DNA of 64,000 nt from Undibacterium paludis (GTDB lineage: Bacteria > Pseudomonadota > Gammaproteobacteria > Burkholderiales > Burkholderiaceae_D): NCBI RefSeq assembly GCF_022568815.1, contig NZ_JAKZHX010000003.1, forward strand, positions 309,579 to 373,578. Reading direction: 5' to 3'. The position numbers and the translations under genes are program-made. This document shows, piece after piece, positions 48,740-58,438 of this stretch (position 1 is its first letter; every line of letters starts with the position of its first letter). The notes under the pieces were generated by a model, which saw nothing but the letters and a program-made list of their open reading frames with translations, did not search any database and had not been told where the DNA came from.

Positions 48740-50617
48740 TTAGATTTCCACCTGAGAGCCGACTTCAATAACGCGATTGCTCGGTATCTGGTAAAAATCG
48801 GCAGCATCACGGGCAATACGAGACATGGCGACAAAAACACTCTCGCGCCACATTGCCATGCCACTACCAGGACTGGAGATGATGGTCTGGCGTGAAATGA
48901 AGTATGACGTCTCCATGGCTTCAAATGTCAAGCCATAAGGAGCACACAGGGCCAGGGCGCCCGGGATATCTGGTTCATTCTTGAAACCGTAATAAACATC
49001 GATCTGGTAACAGGCGTTGCCAAGATCGGTCACCCGCACACGCTCGGAAAATGGTACCCAGGGAATCTCACGGTTATGCAATGTCAGGAAAACCACGCGC
49101 TCATGCAAAATCTTGTTATGTGAAAGATTATGCAGGAGCGCATGAGGCACGCCGTCGGCCTCGCCACGCAAAAACACCGCAGTACCAGCCACCCTTACCG
49201 GAGGGGATACAAACAGCGACCCCAGAAAATCTTCCAGCGGTATCGCGTGTTTTTTCAGATTGTCAAATACCAGTTCGCGCCCGCGCTTCCAGGTCATCAT
49301 CAGTGTAAACATGACGATGCCCAGCACCACGGGGAACCAGCCACCATGGAAGAACTTCAGCGCATTGGCAGAGAACAGGGCCACATCAATAAACAGGAAA
49401 AATCCGGTCGCACCAAAACACAGCAACGGATTGTATTTCCAGCCATAACGGATGACGAAGAAAGTCAGTAATGAAGTCACGAGCATGGTGCCGGTCACGG
49501 CAATACCGTAAGCGGAAGCAAGCGCTGAAGAAGAACCAAATCCAACCACTGCTGCGACTACAACGGCCAACTGCAGCCAATTGACGGCCGGGATATAAAT
49601 CTGACCGATCTCTTTGGACGATGTATGTACGATTTCCATCCTTGGCATGATACCCAGCGAGATCGCCTGCTTGGTCATGGAGAAGGTACCGGAAATCGTC
49701 GCCTGTGAGGCAATCACGGTTGCTATCGTCGACAGGATGACCAATGGATAAACACTCCAGGCTCCCAGTTGCTGATAAAAAGGATTGCCAACCGCAGCGG
49801 GATTAGCCAGCAACAATGCACCCTGACCAAGATAATTGACCGCCAATGAGGGAAATACGATCATGAACCAGGCAGCTCGGATTGGCCTGCTACCAAAATG
49901 GCCCATGTCCGCGTACAAAGCTTCGGCACCAGTAAAGGCAAGGACAACTGCACCCAGAGCCAAAAACGCCAGCATTTTATGTGCTGTCAAAAAATTGAAG
50001 GCGTGAACAGGATTAAGCGCCCACAATACGCCTGGCATCTTGGCGATATTGTACAAACCCATGCCTGCGAGGACGAGAAACCAGATAACCATAATGGGGC
50101 CAAACCATTTGCCTATCCCGGCAGTACCTTTATATTGCACAGAATACAAAAGCAACAGCACAATCAGTGTGATTGGCACCACGTAGGGGGTAAATGCCGG
50201 CGTGGCGACTTCCAGACCCTCTATTGCTGAGAGGACTGAAATTGCCGGGGTAATGACGCCATCCCCATAAAACAGCGCGGCCCCAAACAGACCCAGTACC
50301 AGCAAGGTGAAATGCCATTTGGAAGATTTACCAACAGATTCGAGCGCCAGCGCGGTCAGCGCCATGATACCGCCCTCACCCCGGTTATCTGCCCGGAGGA
50401 TCAAAGTGACATACTTGATTGCCACGATGATGATCAAACCCCAGACGATAAGCGAAACCACGCCGAAAATATTCGCATCAGTCAGTTGTAGACCATGCTC
50501 TTTTGAAAATACCTCTTTCATCGTGTAAAGAGGACTCGTACCTATATCGCCGTAAACGATGCCGACAGCAGCCAGTGTTAATGCGGCGAGACTGCTTTTA
50601 GTGTGTTGATTAGCCAA
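48740..50617 (-). CDS. kup: Kup-family potassium uptake protein
   Basis: Low-affinity proton-coupled K+ transporter, 625 residues. The family signature GDIGTSPLY is at residues 23-31, the first half holds about 12 membrane helices and the last 170 residues form the cytoplasmic tail. GALALCAPYGLTFEAMETSYF and the C-terminal NRVIEVGSQVEI fit Kup. It is monocistronic by spacing. Confidence 0.96.
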   Translation of the reverse strand: MANQHTKSSLAALTLAAVGIVYGDIGTSPLYTMKEVFSKEHGLQLTDANIFGVVSLIVWGLIIIVAIKYVTLILRADNRGEGGIMALTALALESVGKSSKWHFTLLVLGLFGAALFYGDGVITPAISVLSAIEGLEVATPAFTPYVVPITLIVLLLLYSVQYKGTAGIGKWFGPIMVIWFLVLAGMGLYNIAKMPGVLWALNPVHAFNFLTAHKMLAFLALGAVVLAFTGAEALYADMGHFGSRPIRAAWFMIVFPSLAVNYLGQGALLLANPAAVGNPFYQQLGAWSVYPLVILSTIATVIASQATISGTFSMTKQAISLGIMPRMEIVHTSSKEIGQIYIPAVNWLQLAVVVAAVVGFGSSSALASAYGIAVTGTMLVTSLLTFFVIRYGWKYNPLLCFGATGFFLFIDVALFSANALKFFHGGWFPVVLGIVMFTLMMTWKRGRELVFDNLKKHAIPLEDFLGSLFVSPPVRVAGTAVFLRGEADGVPHALLHNLSHNKILHERVVFLTLHNREIPWVPFSERVRVTDLGNACYQIDVYYGFKNEPDIPGALALCAPYGLTFEAMETSYFISRQTIISSPGSGMAMWRESVFVAMSRIARDAADFYQIPSNRVIEVGSQVEI

Positions 50618-50763
50618 TTGTGTACCTTGTTATTATTGGTGCATTGCACAATAGGTGATTCCGGACAGATTTTCAAGTCACTGCTGCAAAAAAAGGACAC
50701 TTGACAAGGATCAAATTCAAGCGTTTTCCATCACCAATTATCGGATCCAAATAACGAAAAATT

Positions 50764-53595
50764 TTATACAACCAGCGGCAAATCCAGATAAAAGCTGGTT
50801 CCCACACCCAGATGGCTCTTGACAGTCAGGTTTCCATGCAAAATGGAGGTAGTAATGTTATAACAAATATTCAAACCCAAACCACTACCGCCCTGTCCCA
50901 GTTTTGTTGTAAAAAAGGGATCAAAAATGCGCTTCTGGTTTTCTTCCGGTATGCCGACACCGTCGTCACTGAATTCAATCAGCACGCGTTGACCGTCAAG
51001 TTGCGTCACATTGATATGCATATGTCCAGCCTGACGCTTTTCAAAGGCATGCAGGATGGAGTTTTCAACCAGGTTGGTAATCACCTGCCCTAAAGACCCA
51101 GGATAACTGTCCATATGTATGTTGTAGGGGACGTCCAGATCCATGCTGTGACCAGTCTGGGTAATGCGTATATTGAGGGTGGCAATGATGTCATGCAGAA
51201 CCTGGCGCAGGTCAAAACTGCGTCTCTGCTCTGATGTGCGATCTACCGCTACCTGCTTGAAACTGCTCACCAGGGTCGCCGCACTGCTCAGGCCACGCAT
51301 CAGTATCTCAGACGACGTTTTGACCTCTTCACAAAAATTACTGAGGTCCGACCGGCGCAAGGTTTGCCCAGCCAATTTGCTGATCAGATAACGACTGCCA
51401 TCCTGCAAGGTACTGGCAACCAGGAGACAATTGCCAATGGGGGTGTTCAATTCATGTGCGACACCGGCAACCAGAGAACCCAGCGCAGCCAGTTTCTCTT
51501 GCGCCAGCAAATGCTCCTGGGTTTTTTGCAGACGCAAATAAGCATCGGCATTGCCTAGTGCGATGGCGCCATAGGCACACAGTGAACGGAATATCATCTT
51601 TTCACGCTCGCCATAGACAAACTGCTTTGAGGACTGTATGGTCATTGCCCCCAGCACCCGCTCACCAATGATCAAAGGCGCGAACAGCATGCTGTGCACC
51701 ATTTCAGTTCCCGGTATCAAACCGGGTAATTCATCTTCGGCAGCAATGTCGATGGCGATCTCGCGTCCTTCTTTCACGCAGCGTACCGAGTTGGAGACAG
51801 TGCTCGACATACAGACCGTATCAGGCTCTATAGGCACACCATTTTCCACGCCAAAAGCCGAGGTCATGCTTTGCTGATCGTCATTCATGAGGTAAATGAC
51901 AAAGGCAGTGACATGCAACAAGCTATGCACGTGGCGATTCAGTGCTTCAAAGACTGCGGCAGCGTCCAGACTGCCGGTAATCTCTTGCCCGATGGCACCA
52001 AGCTTTTCCAGCACGACACTGGTCTGTTGCAAAACTTCGGCGCGCTCGGCTTCTGCTGCAGCCAGTTGCCTCAAATGCTCACTCTCTGCCTTCATGCGCT
52101 CGGTCTGCTGACTCAATTGCATGGCATTGATGCGATTTGCCGCTTCTTGCTTATGAATTTTCTCGCGCGAGATAATGGCTTCGCAGCTATATTCATAAGC
52201 TTCGCTAAAGTTGCCGGTCTTGGCATGGGCATGGGCCAGCTCTTCATACAATTCACCGGGTACGGTAAAGCCGCTGATATGCGTGGCGATATCGAGTGCC
52301 AGGCCAAGATAATATAAAGTGGCACTGGCAGCCTGCATCTGGTCTGGCACAGGCAAAAAATGACGCGCATGCAAGGCAGCCAGTACGCGCAAAACCTCAA
52401 TATGCCGATAACTGTCGGTACTGTGGCGCGCCAGTTCCAGTGCTTCCAGCGCCACCTTCTGAGCCTCCTGCGCCTGCCCCAGTTGTGACAGCGCTGCCGC
52501 ATAACCACGGCGTGAACCTATACGAAAATCCAGGTGATTTTTGTCGTCCGCCCAGAACATCAGTTCCGTAAAACTCTTAAGTGCTGTGTCATAGTCCTGC
52601 CGGTCCAGCGACAAGTCACCTAAATAGCGCAAGGCCAGCAAATGGGCACGCGAACCGACGACATCATTCAGTATGGGGAAGGCGCTTTCCAGCATCTCTT
52701 TGGCCGCGTCGAGTCGTCCCAGGCGACGCAGGGTTTCTGACATCTGGACCAGGCAACTGGCAATGCTGTTCGGCCAGCCTGTCTCCCTGGCAAGATCCAG
52801 CCCTTCCTGCATCCAGCGCAATGCGGCCTGATGGTCGCGCATATTATTGAACGAGTCACCGATATTGCTGGCGACGCTGATCATTCGTCTCTTTTGCCCG
52901 TACTGGCGGGCAAATTCAAATACCTGAATACCACGCGCGGCAGACTGGGCGAAATCACTGGTCAGCGAGTAGGTATAAATCAGAAATTCATTAATATAGC
53001 TGGCAAGGAGAGGATCTTCCGTCTTTCGCTCAGGATGACGGCTTGCCCCCCAACGCTCCAGTGCCAATGGCAGGTTGCGCAACGCTGTCTGGTTGGCCAG
53101 CAGGGATTCTGCCACCAGCTCACGTACACCGTCCTCAGCCTGACGAGCGAGCAATATCGCCCTTTCCAGCTCGACTTCCACCAGTTGCATGTCACCCCTT
53201 TGCAAGGCGACACAGGCCAGCAAATAATAGGTGTCAGTTGCCAGCACGGCTGTGTAGCGCGTGGTCTCCAGTGTCGACAACTGCAGGCTTTTTTCAGCCA
53301 GTTGCTGGGCATGATCAAATTCACCAAACAACCAGGCCGCCTCTGCCCGGACCAGCAAGAGCCGGGCTTGCATCAGTTCTGTACTGGAATCCGCATTGAC
53401 AGCGCCTGTGGAAGATTGTGACAATTCCAGTTGCAACTGCTGAGCAGCATCAACCAGTCTCAGCGCCCGGTTTGTATCTCGCTGACGCAAATGCCAGGCC
53501 AGTCTGACGGTCATTTGCAGCAATTCATACCCTTGCAAACAAGGCAGTTCGCATTCCCATTGTTTTACTTCGTCATCTGTAACGAACATTTCCAT
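50764..53595 (-). CDS. Soluble TPR-GAF sensor histidine kinase
   Basis: Cytoplasmic hybrid sensor of 943 residues with no signal peptide or membrane helix. The first half (about 25-450) is a series of helical TPR-like repeats; a coiled coil (about 475-525) leads into a GAF domain (about 530-680). The kinase core has the H box VAGVAHELNTPIGN with H714, an N box TNLVENSILHAF, G1 DDGVGIPEENQ, an F box FDPFFTTK and G2 GGSGLGLNICYN. No response regulator is adjacent, so it is an orphan kinase. The TPR array suggests control by a protein or peptide partner; this is inferred. The start has no strong Shine-Dalgarno. Confidence 0.9.
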   Translation of the reverse strand: MEMFVTDDEVKQWECELPCLQGYELLQMTVRLAWHLRQRDTNRALRLVDAAQQLQLELSQSSTGAVNADSSTELMQARLLLVRAEAAWLFGEFDHAQQLAEKSLQLSTLETTRYTAVLATDTYYLLACVALQRGDMQLVEVELERAILLARQAEDGVRELVAESLLANQTALRNLPLALERWGASRHPERKTEDPLLASYINEFLIYTYSLTSDFAQSAARGIQVFEFARQYGQKRRMISVASNIGDSFNNMRDHQAALRWMQEGLDLARETGWPNSIASCLVQMSETLRRLGRLDAAKEMLESAFPILNDVVGSRAHLLALRYLGDLSLDRQDYDTALKSFTELMFWADDKNHLDFRIGSRRGYAAALSQLGQAQEAQKVALEALELARHSTDSYRHIEVLRVLAALHARHFLPVPDQMQAASATLYYLGLALDIATHISGFTVPGELYEELAHAHAKTGNFSEAYEYSCEAIISREKIHKQEAANRINAMQLSQQTERMKAESEHLRQLAAAEAERAEVLQQTSVVLEKLGAIGQEITGSLDAAAVFEALNRHVHSLLHVTAFVIYLMNDDQQSMTSAFGVENGVPIEPDTVCMSSTVSNSVRCVKEGREIAIDIAAEDELPGLIPGTEMVHSMLFAPLIIGERVLGAMTIQSSKQFVYGEREKMIFRSLCAYGAIALGNADAYLRLQKTQEHLLAQEKLAALGSLVAGVAHELNTPIGNCLLVASTLQDGSRYLISKLAGQTLRRSDLSNFCEEVKTSSEILMRGLSSAATLVSSFKQVAVDRTSEQRRSFDLRQVLHDIIATLNIRITQTGHSMDLDVPYNIHMDSYPGSLGQVITNLVENSILHAFEKRQAGHMHINVTQLDGQRVLIEFSDDGVGIPEENQKRIFDPFFTTKLGQGGSGLGLNICYNITTSILHGNLTVKSHLGVGTSFYLDLPLVV

Positions 53596-53872
53596 GGGAT
53601 CAGTACTGGGTTTGAAATAGGAAAGAGAATCGGTTTAAGCCCTGCCACAGAAATAGTATCAGATACATGGGAAAATTGGGCTCATCCGTATCAAGGCACC
53701 AGCATTTGAACAATGTTAACAAAAAACAAGTGTTTGTGACGATCAAGACACCCAACCATGGTCGACATCATTCTTAATTGACAATAAATGGCAAATCCTG
53801 TGAACATGGGGAATGCAGGACGAATCCATTTTTTGCAACGGGCGGAGGACAATCACAGTTGATCTGCCCGGG

Positions 53873-54472
53873 TCAGGGTTTGACATCATATGCTGGCAAA
53901 CCAGCTGCATGCGCAATACGTGGCCTGTTGTCTTCTACTACGGTCAGGGCTTCAACTTCCTGCATGCCAGCGAGAGAGCGTCGTGTCAGGGCATGGTATT
54001 GCGCCGTACCTTCAGCTTTCCAGGCAATTTCTTCATCGCGCAAAATGCGCACCACACGCGCAGGCGCTCCCATGACCAGGCTACGAGGGGGGATGGCAGA
54101 ACCAGCTTTGATGAAGGACATGGCGGCAACTATTGATGACTCACCAATGACAGTATTATCCATGATGACCGCATTCATACCGACCAGTGCATTGCGGCCT
54201 ACACGGCAGCCATGCAATACGGCGCCATGACCGATATGGCCGTTTTGCTCGACGATGGTTTCGCTATCAGGAAAGCCATGCATCACGCATGTGTCTTGCA
54301 CATTTGCACCGCGCTCCAGTATTACACGGCCAAAATCCCCGCGCAGACTGGCAGACGGGCCAACATAACAATCCGGCCCGACTATCACATCACCAATCAG
54401 CGTAGCACTGGGATGTACATAGGCAGTGGGGTCTATGACCGGTATGACACCATCAATCGCATATACTTTCAT
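53873..54472 (-). CDS. paaY: Phenylacetate-pathway hexapeptide protein PaaY
   Basis: Left-handed beta-helix (gamma-carbonic-anhydrase-like) protein of 199 residues. In the paa pathway PaaY acts as a thioesterase that relieves CoA trapping by side products. Hexapeptide repeats run through about 15-150, with metal-binding-type histidines in [13 protein letters not shown] and [13 protein letters not shown], and the PaaY C-terminal helix ([20 protein letters not shown]). It lies 43 nt after paaJ and is the last visible gene of the operon. Confidence 0.92.
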   Translation of the reverse strand: MKVYAIDGVIPVIDPTAYVHPSATLIGDVIVGPDCYVGPSASLRGDFGRVILERGANVQDTCVMHGFPDSETIVEQNGHIGHGAVLHGCRVGRNALVGMNAVIMDNTVIGESSIVAAMSFIKAGSAIPPRSLVMGAPARVVRILRDEEIAWKAEGTAQYHALTRRSLAGMQEVEALTVVEDNRPRIAHAAGLPAYDVKP

Positions 54473-54515
54473 ATCTGGCCCCTATCACAACATATCTGAT
54501 CACATTCAGCCGTGC

Positions 54516-55718
54516 TCAAACCCGCTCGATGATCAAGGCTATTCCCTGCCCCACGCCTATGCACATGGTACACAAGGCGTAACGACCATTGATGCGTTCC
54601 AGCTGGTTCAGGGCGGTGGTCACCAGGCGCGCACCGGAAGCACCCAAAGGATGGCCTATCGCAATTGCACCACCGTTCGGGTTCACCTGCAGGGCGTCAT
54701 CAGCCAGGCCCAGGTCACGCATGACTGCCAGTCCCTGGGCTGCAAAGGCTTCATTGAGCTCAATAACGTCCATCTGCGCCAGACTGAGGCCAGTCTGTGC
54801 CAGCAACTTACGGGTTGCCGGCGCTGGGCCGAAACCCATAATACGCGGTGCCAGGCCAGCCGTGGCCATGCCGACAAAGCGGGCACGCGGCTTCAAGCCA
54901 TGCTGTACGAGCGCAGCATCAGATGCCAGCAACAAGGCACAGGAACCATCATTGACGCCGGATGCATTACCTGCCGTAACCGTGCCATCAGGTCTGACCA
55001 CTCCCTTCAGGCGCGCCAGCATGGCGATATCTGTATCAGGTCGCGGATGCTCATCGGTTGTAAACAACAGATTGTCACCTTTTTTTTGCTCAATGCTGAC
55101 GGGTAGGATTTCTTTGTCGAAAAAACCTGCTGCGTGGGCTGCCGCCCAGCGTTGCTGACTGCGCAGGGCAAAGGCGTCCTGATCGGCACGTGATACACCA
55201 AATTGTTCTGCAACGTTCTCTGCTGTTTCGGGCATGGAATCTATGCCATACCTGCTCTTCATGACGGCATTCACAAAGCGCCAGCCTATGGTGGTGTCTT
55301 CTATCCTGGCCGTTCGTGAAAAGGCACTGTCGGCCTTAGCCATGACAAAGGGGGCGCGCGTCATGCTTTCAACACCACCGGCAATGACCAGCGATGCCTC
55401 ACCTGATTTGATGGCACGCCCTGCTATGCCAACTGCATCAAGGCTGGAACCACACAGGCGATTAATTGTATTCGCCGGCACTTCAACCGGCAAACCGGCC
55501 AGCAAAGCTGCCATGCGCCCTACATTGCGATTGTCTTCGCCGGCCTGATTAGCGCACCCATAGTGCACGTCATCGAGCAGGCTCCAATCCACACCGGAAT
55601 TACGTTCCATCAGTGCCTTGATAGGCAAGGCTGCCAGATCATCTGCGCGCAGGCTGGCCATGGCGCCGCCATAGCGGGCAAAAGGGGTTCTGATTGCGTC
55701 GCAAATCCATGCGTTCAT
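54516..55718 (-). CDS. paaJ: 3-oxoadipyl-CoA thiolase (PaaJ/PcaF type)
   Basis: Thiolase that splits 3-oxoadipyl-CoA to succinyl-CoA and acetyl-CoA, and 3-oxo-5,6-dehydrosuberyl-CoA in the phenylacetate pathway. It has 400 residues. The active-site Cys is in NRLCGSSLDAV, the catalytic His in GGAIAIGHPLGASGAR and the second Cys in CTMCIGVGQG. Its place in the operon favours the paa role; sequence alone cannot separate PaaJ from PcaF. Confidence 0.94.
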   Translation of the reverse strand: MNAWICDAIRTPFARYGGAMASLRADDLAALPIKALMERNSGVDWSLLDDVHYGCANQAGEDNRNVGRMAALLAGLPVEVPANTINRLCGSSLDAVGIAGRAIKSGEASLVIAGGVESMTRAPFVMAKADSAFSRTARIEDTTIGWRFVNAVMKSRYGIDSMPETAENVAEQFGVSRADQDAFALRSQQRWAAAHAAGFFDKEILPVSIEQKKGDNLLFTTDEHPRPDTDIAMLARLKGVVRPDGTVTAGNASGVNDGSCALLLASDAALVQHGLKPRARFVGMATAGLAPRIMGFGPAPATRKLLAQTGLSLAQMDVIELNEAFAAQGLAVMRDLGLADDALQVNPNGGAIAIGHPLGASGARLVTTALNQLERINGRYALCTMCIGVGQGIALIIERV

Positions 55719-55779
55719 GTGTCGTCCTTGTTTTTTTTAATGTAGTTTTACTGTAAGCACGCCCACATGCACAGAATAG

Positions 55780-57108
55780 TCAGGTCTTGGGACGCTTATC
55801 GACAACACGCCTGGCCTTACCCACCATCGTCCGCTCTATGCTGTTGGCAGCCAGTATGTTGACATGACAACTGACACCAATAAAGGTTTTTATGTGATGT
55901 GTCAGTTGTTGATTCAAATTAGCCACATCCTGTTCAGATATGTTCCCTGAGATTTCCGGGCGTAATTCGGCCATTATATCGAGTTTGTCGAGATGCCCGT
56001 CCCGGCTCACGATCAGTTGATATTGGGGTGCAAGTTGCGGATGTTTGAGTATCAGCTCTTCAACCTGACTGGGAAAGAGATTGACGCCACGTATGATCAG
56101 CATGTCATCAGAGCGTCCGGTGATTTTACCCATGCGACGCATCGCCCGTGAAGTCGGCGGCAGCAAGCGCGTGAGGTCGCGCGTACGATAGCGTATGACA
56201 GGAAAAGCTTCTTTGCTCAGCGAAGTGAAAACCAACTCACCTTCTTCGCCATCAGGCAAAACTTCACCCGTATCAGGGTTGATGATCTCCGGATAGAAGT
56301 GATCTTCCCATATCACCGGCCCGTCCTTGCTTTCTATGCATTCACTGGCAACGCCCGGCCCCATGACTTCAGACAGGCCGTAAATGTCGACAGCATCAAT
56401 ACCGGCTCGGGTTTCGATTTCTGTACGCATGGCTTCCGTCCATGGCTCTGCACCAAAGATGCCTATCCTCAGTGATGTGTCTGCCGCAGCAATACCCTGA
56501 CGCGTCATTTCTTCAACAATATTGAGCATATAGGAAGGCGTTACCATGATGATATCAGGCTTAAAATCCTGTATCAGTTGCACCTGCTTTTCAGTCTGCC
56601 CGCCAGACATGGGTATCACGGTGCATCCCAGGCGTTCTGCGCCGTAGTGAGCGCCAAGGCCACCGGTAAACAGGCCATAGCCGTAAGAAACCTGGACAAT
56701 ATCACCAGCCCGCCCACCGGCAGCACGGATTGAACGCGCCACCAGGTCCGCCCAGTTGCTTATGTCTTTTTGCGTATAACCGACGACTGTGGGTTTGCCA
56801 GTCGTCCCGCTTGACGCATGCACACGTACGACTTGTTCGCGCGGCACGGCAAACATGCCAAACGGATAATTGTCACGCAATTCCTTCTTGCCCGTGAAGG
56901 GGAATTTTGCCAGGTCAGCCAGACTCTTCAAATCATCGGGATGAACACCGGCAGCATCAAAACTGGCGCGATAGTGTGGCACATGTTGATAAACATGATT
57001 GAGCGTCCATTTCAGGCGCTGCAATTGCAGGGCCTGCAATTCATCCTTGCTTGCTGTTTCTATTGCATCCAGACCTGCTGCAGTTTTTCTGTCTGTATTG
57101 TCTGACAT
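55780..57108 (-). CDS. paaK: Phenylacetate-CoA ligase
   Basis: Activates phenylacetate with CoA and ATP, the first step of the pathway. It has 442 residues. The P-loop-like ASSGTTGKPTVVGYT, the YGLSEVMGPG acyl-AMP motif, the RTRDLTRLLPP hinge and the C-terminal ILAANSIERTMVGKARRVVD with the catalytic Lys are typical. It sits between paaI and paaJ. Confidence 0.97.
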   Translation of the reverse strand: MSDNTDRKTAAGLDAIETASKDELQALQLQRLKWTLNHVYQHVPHYRASFDAAGVHPDDLKSLADLAKFPFTGKKELRDNYPFGMFAVPREQVVRVHASSGTTGKPTVVGYTQKDISNWADLVARSIRAAGGRAGDIVQVSYGYGLFTGGLGAHYGAERLGCTVIPMSGGQTEKQVQLIQDFKPDIIMVTPSYMLNIVEEMTRQGIAAADTSLRIGIFGAEPWTEAMRTEIETRAGIDAVDIYGLSEVMGPGVASECIESKDGPVIWEDHFYPEIINPDTGEVLPDGEEGELVFTSLSKEAFPVIRYRTRDLTRLLPPTSRAMRRMGKITGRSDDMLIIRGVNLFPSQVEELILKHPQLAPQYQLIVSRDGHLDKLDIMAELRPEISGNISEQDVANLNQQLTHHIKTFIGVSCHVNILAANSIERTMVGKARRVVDKRPKT

Positions 57109-57165
57109 TCCTGGTCTCCTGCCGGTTTTAATCTAAAGGTCGATCGCCTGCCCTGGTCCTCTACT

Positions 57166-57642
57166 TTACTCTGTTGCAGCCTGTTGCAATATCAGTCCTG
57201 GTACTACCTCACCGTTAAGTTGATGTGATTTACCACGAAATAATGCTATCACCTGCCCATTTTGATTGGTCAGACGCGCATCGTAGATACCGGTACGCCC
57301 CGTCAATGATTGCTCTGTCGCGGTGGCCGTGATCACATCCCCTTCGCGCCCTGGCGCCAGGAAGTCTATACTGCAGCCGGCGGCAACGGTAACCTTGTTG
57401 CGGCTATTGCAGGCAAAGGCAAATGCGCTGTCGGCCAGGGTAAACAAATAGCCCCCATGGCAAGTCTGGTGGCCATTGAGCATGAATGGCCCGACGCACA
57501 TGCTCAGCGTCGCCCTGCCCTCAGCCACAGACAGTATCTGCATATCCAGTCCACGGCTGGCAGCATCACTGGCGAACATCGCGGCCGCTGTCATTTCAGC
57601 CATCTGCTGACTGTCTTTTGCCACCTTCTGTGTGGAATTCAT
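57166..57642 (-). CDS. paaI: Hydroxyphenylacetyl-CoA thioesterase PaaI
   Basis: Hot-dog thioesterase that rescues CoA from dead-end (hydroxy)phenylacetyl-CoA esters. It has 158 residues from ATG 57640-57642, 4 nt after paaG; the frame is open for 23 further codons inside paaG, which I did not use. The hot-dog helix CHGGYLFTLADSAFAFACNS carries the conserved Asp, and GRTGIYDARLTNQNGQVIALF follows. Confidence 0.95.
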   Translation of the reverse strand: MNSTQKVAKDSQQMAEMTAAAMFASDAASRGLDMQILSVAEGRATLSMCVGPFMLNGHQTCHGGYLFTLADSAFAFACNSRNKVTVAAGCSIDFLAPGREGDVITATATEQSLTGRTGIYDARLTNQNGQVIALFRGKSHQLNGEVVPGLILQQAATE

Positions 57643-57646
57643 GCTC

Positions 57647-58438
57647 TTATTTCCCGAGGAATTGTGGCGCACGTTTTTCCATGAAGGCAGCAACACCTTC
57701 ACGATAATCATGGCTTTGCCCCAATTCGCGCATCATGGCGGTTTCCAGCGCCAACTGTTGCTCCAGGCTGTTTTGCGAACTGGCATAGATGGCCTGCTTG
57801 GTCAAAGCCAGCCCCATGGTTGGCGCCGAGGCAAAATGCCTGGCCAGGTTCATGGTCTCCTCCTGCAATTGCAGGTCATCGACGCATTTCCAGATCAACC
57901 CCCATTGCTCAGCCTGTTCTGCCGTGATTTTTGCTCCGAGCATGGCTGCGCCCATGGCACGTGCTGTTCCCAGGGCGCGTGGCAGGAAGTAGGTGCCACC
58001 TGTATCGGGTATCAGACCCAGCTTGCAAAACACTTCAACAAAACTGGCTGAACGAGCAGCCAGTACAATGTCACAAGCCAGAGGCAAGTTTGCCCCGGCA
58101 CCGGCAGCAACACCGTTGACGGCGCATATCACGGGTATGGGCAGATTGCGCAGAGCCAGTACCAGTGGTGAATAGTACTTTTCAACCGAAGCGCCCAGGT
58201 CAGGGGCTTCACCTTCAGCTGAGACGGCACGATCAGACAAATCCTGGCCGGCACAAAAACCACGACCGGCACCGGTCAACACCATCACGCGCACGCTATC
58301 ATCAGCACGTATGGCAGCCAACGCGGCTTGAATCTCCAGATGCATGGCAACGGTGAAACTATTGAGCTTGTCCGGACGATTCAGGGTCAGATGGGCAATG
58401 CCATCCCTGATGTCAAACAGAATATTGGCATAAGTCAT
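57647..58438 (-). CDS. paaG: Ring-1,2-epoxyphenylacetyl-CoA isomerase PaaG
   Basis: Crotonase-fold isomerase that converts ring-1,2-epoxyphenylacetyl-CoA to oxepin-CoA, and also acts later in the pathway. It has 263 residues. The oxyanion-hole segments GAGRGFCAGQDLSDRA and AVNGVAAGAGANLPLACD, and the KLGLIPDTGGTYFLPR region, are typical. It abuts paaE (start and stop adjacent at 58438/58439). Confidence 0.95.
   Translation of the reverse strand: MTYANILFDIRDGIAHLTLNRPDKLNSFTVAMHLEIQAALAAIRADDSVRVMVLTGAGRGFCAGQDLSDRAVSAEGEAPDLGASVEKYYSPLVLALRNLPIPVICAVNGVAAGAGANLPLACDIVLAARSASFVEVFCKLGLIPDTGGTYFLPRALGTARAMGAAMLGAKITAEQAEQWGLIWKCVDDLQLQEETMNLARHFASAPTMGLALTKQAIYASSQNSLEQQLALETAMMRELGQSHDYREGVAAFMEKRAPQFLGK

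Noticed and set aside
53839..53872. Hairpin after paaY as the paa operon terminator
   Set aside because: GC arms are short with mismatches and no T run follows, so termination is not supported.
57643..57711. N-terminal extension of PaaI into paaG
   Set aside because: The internal ATG 4 nt after paaG gives the family length and start.
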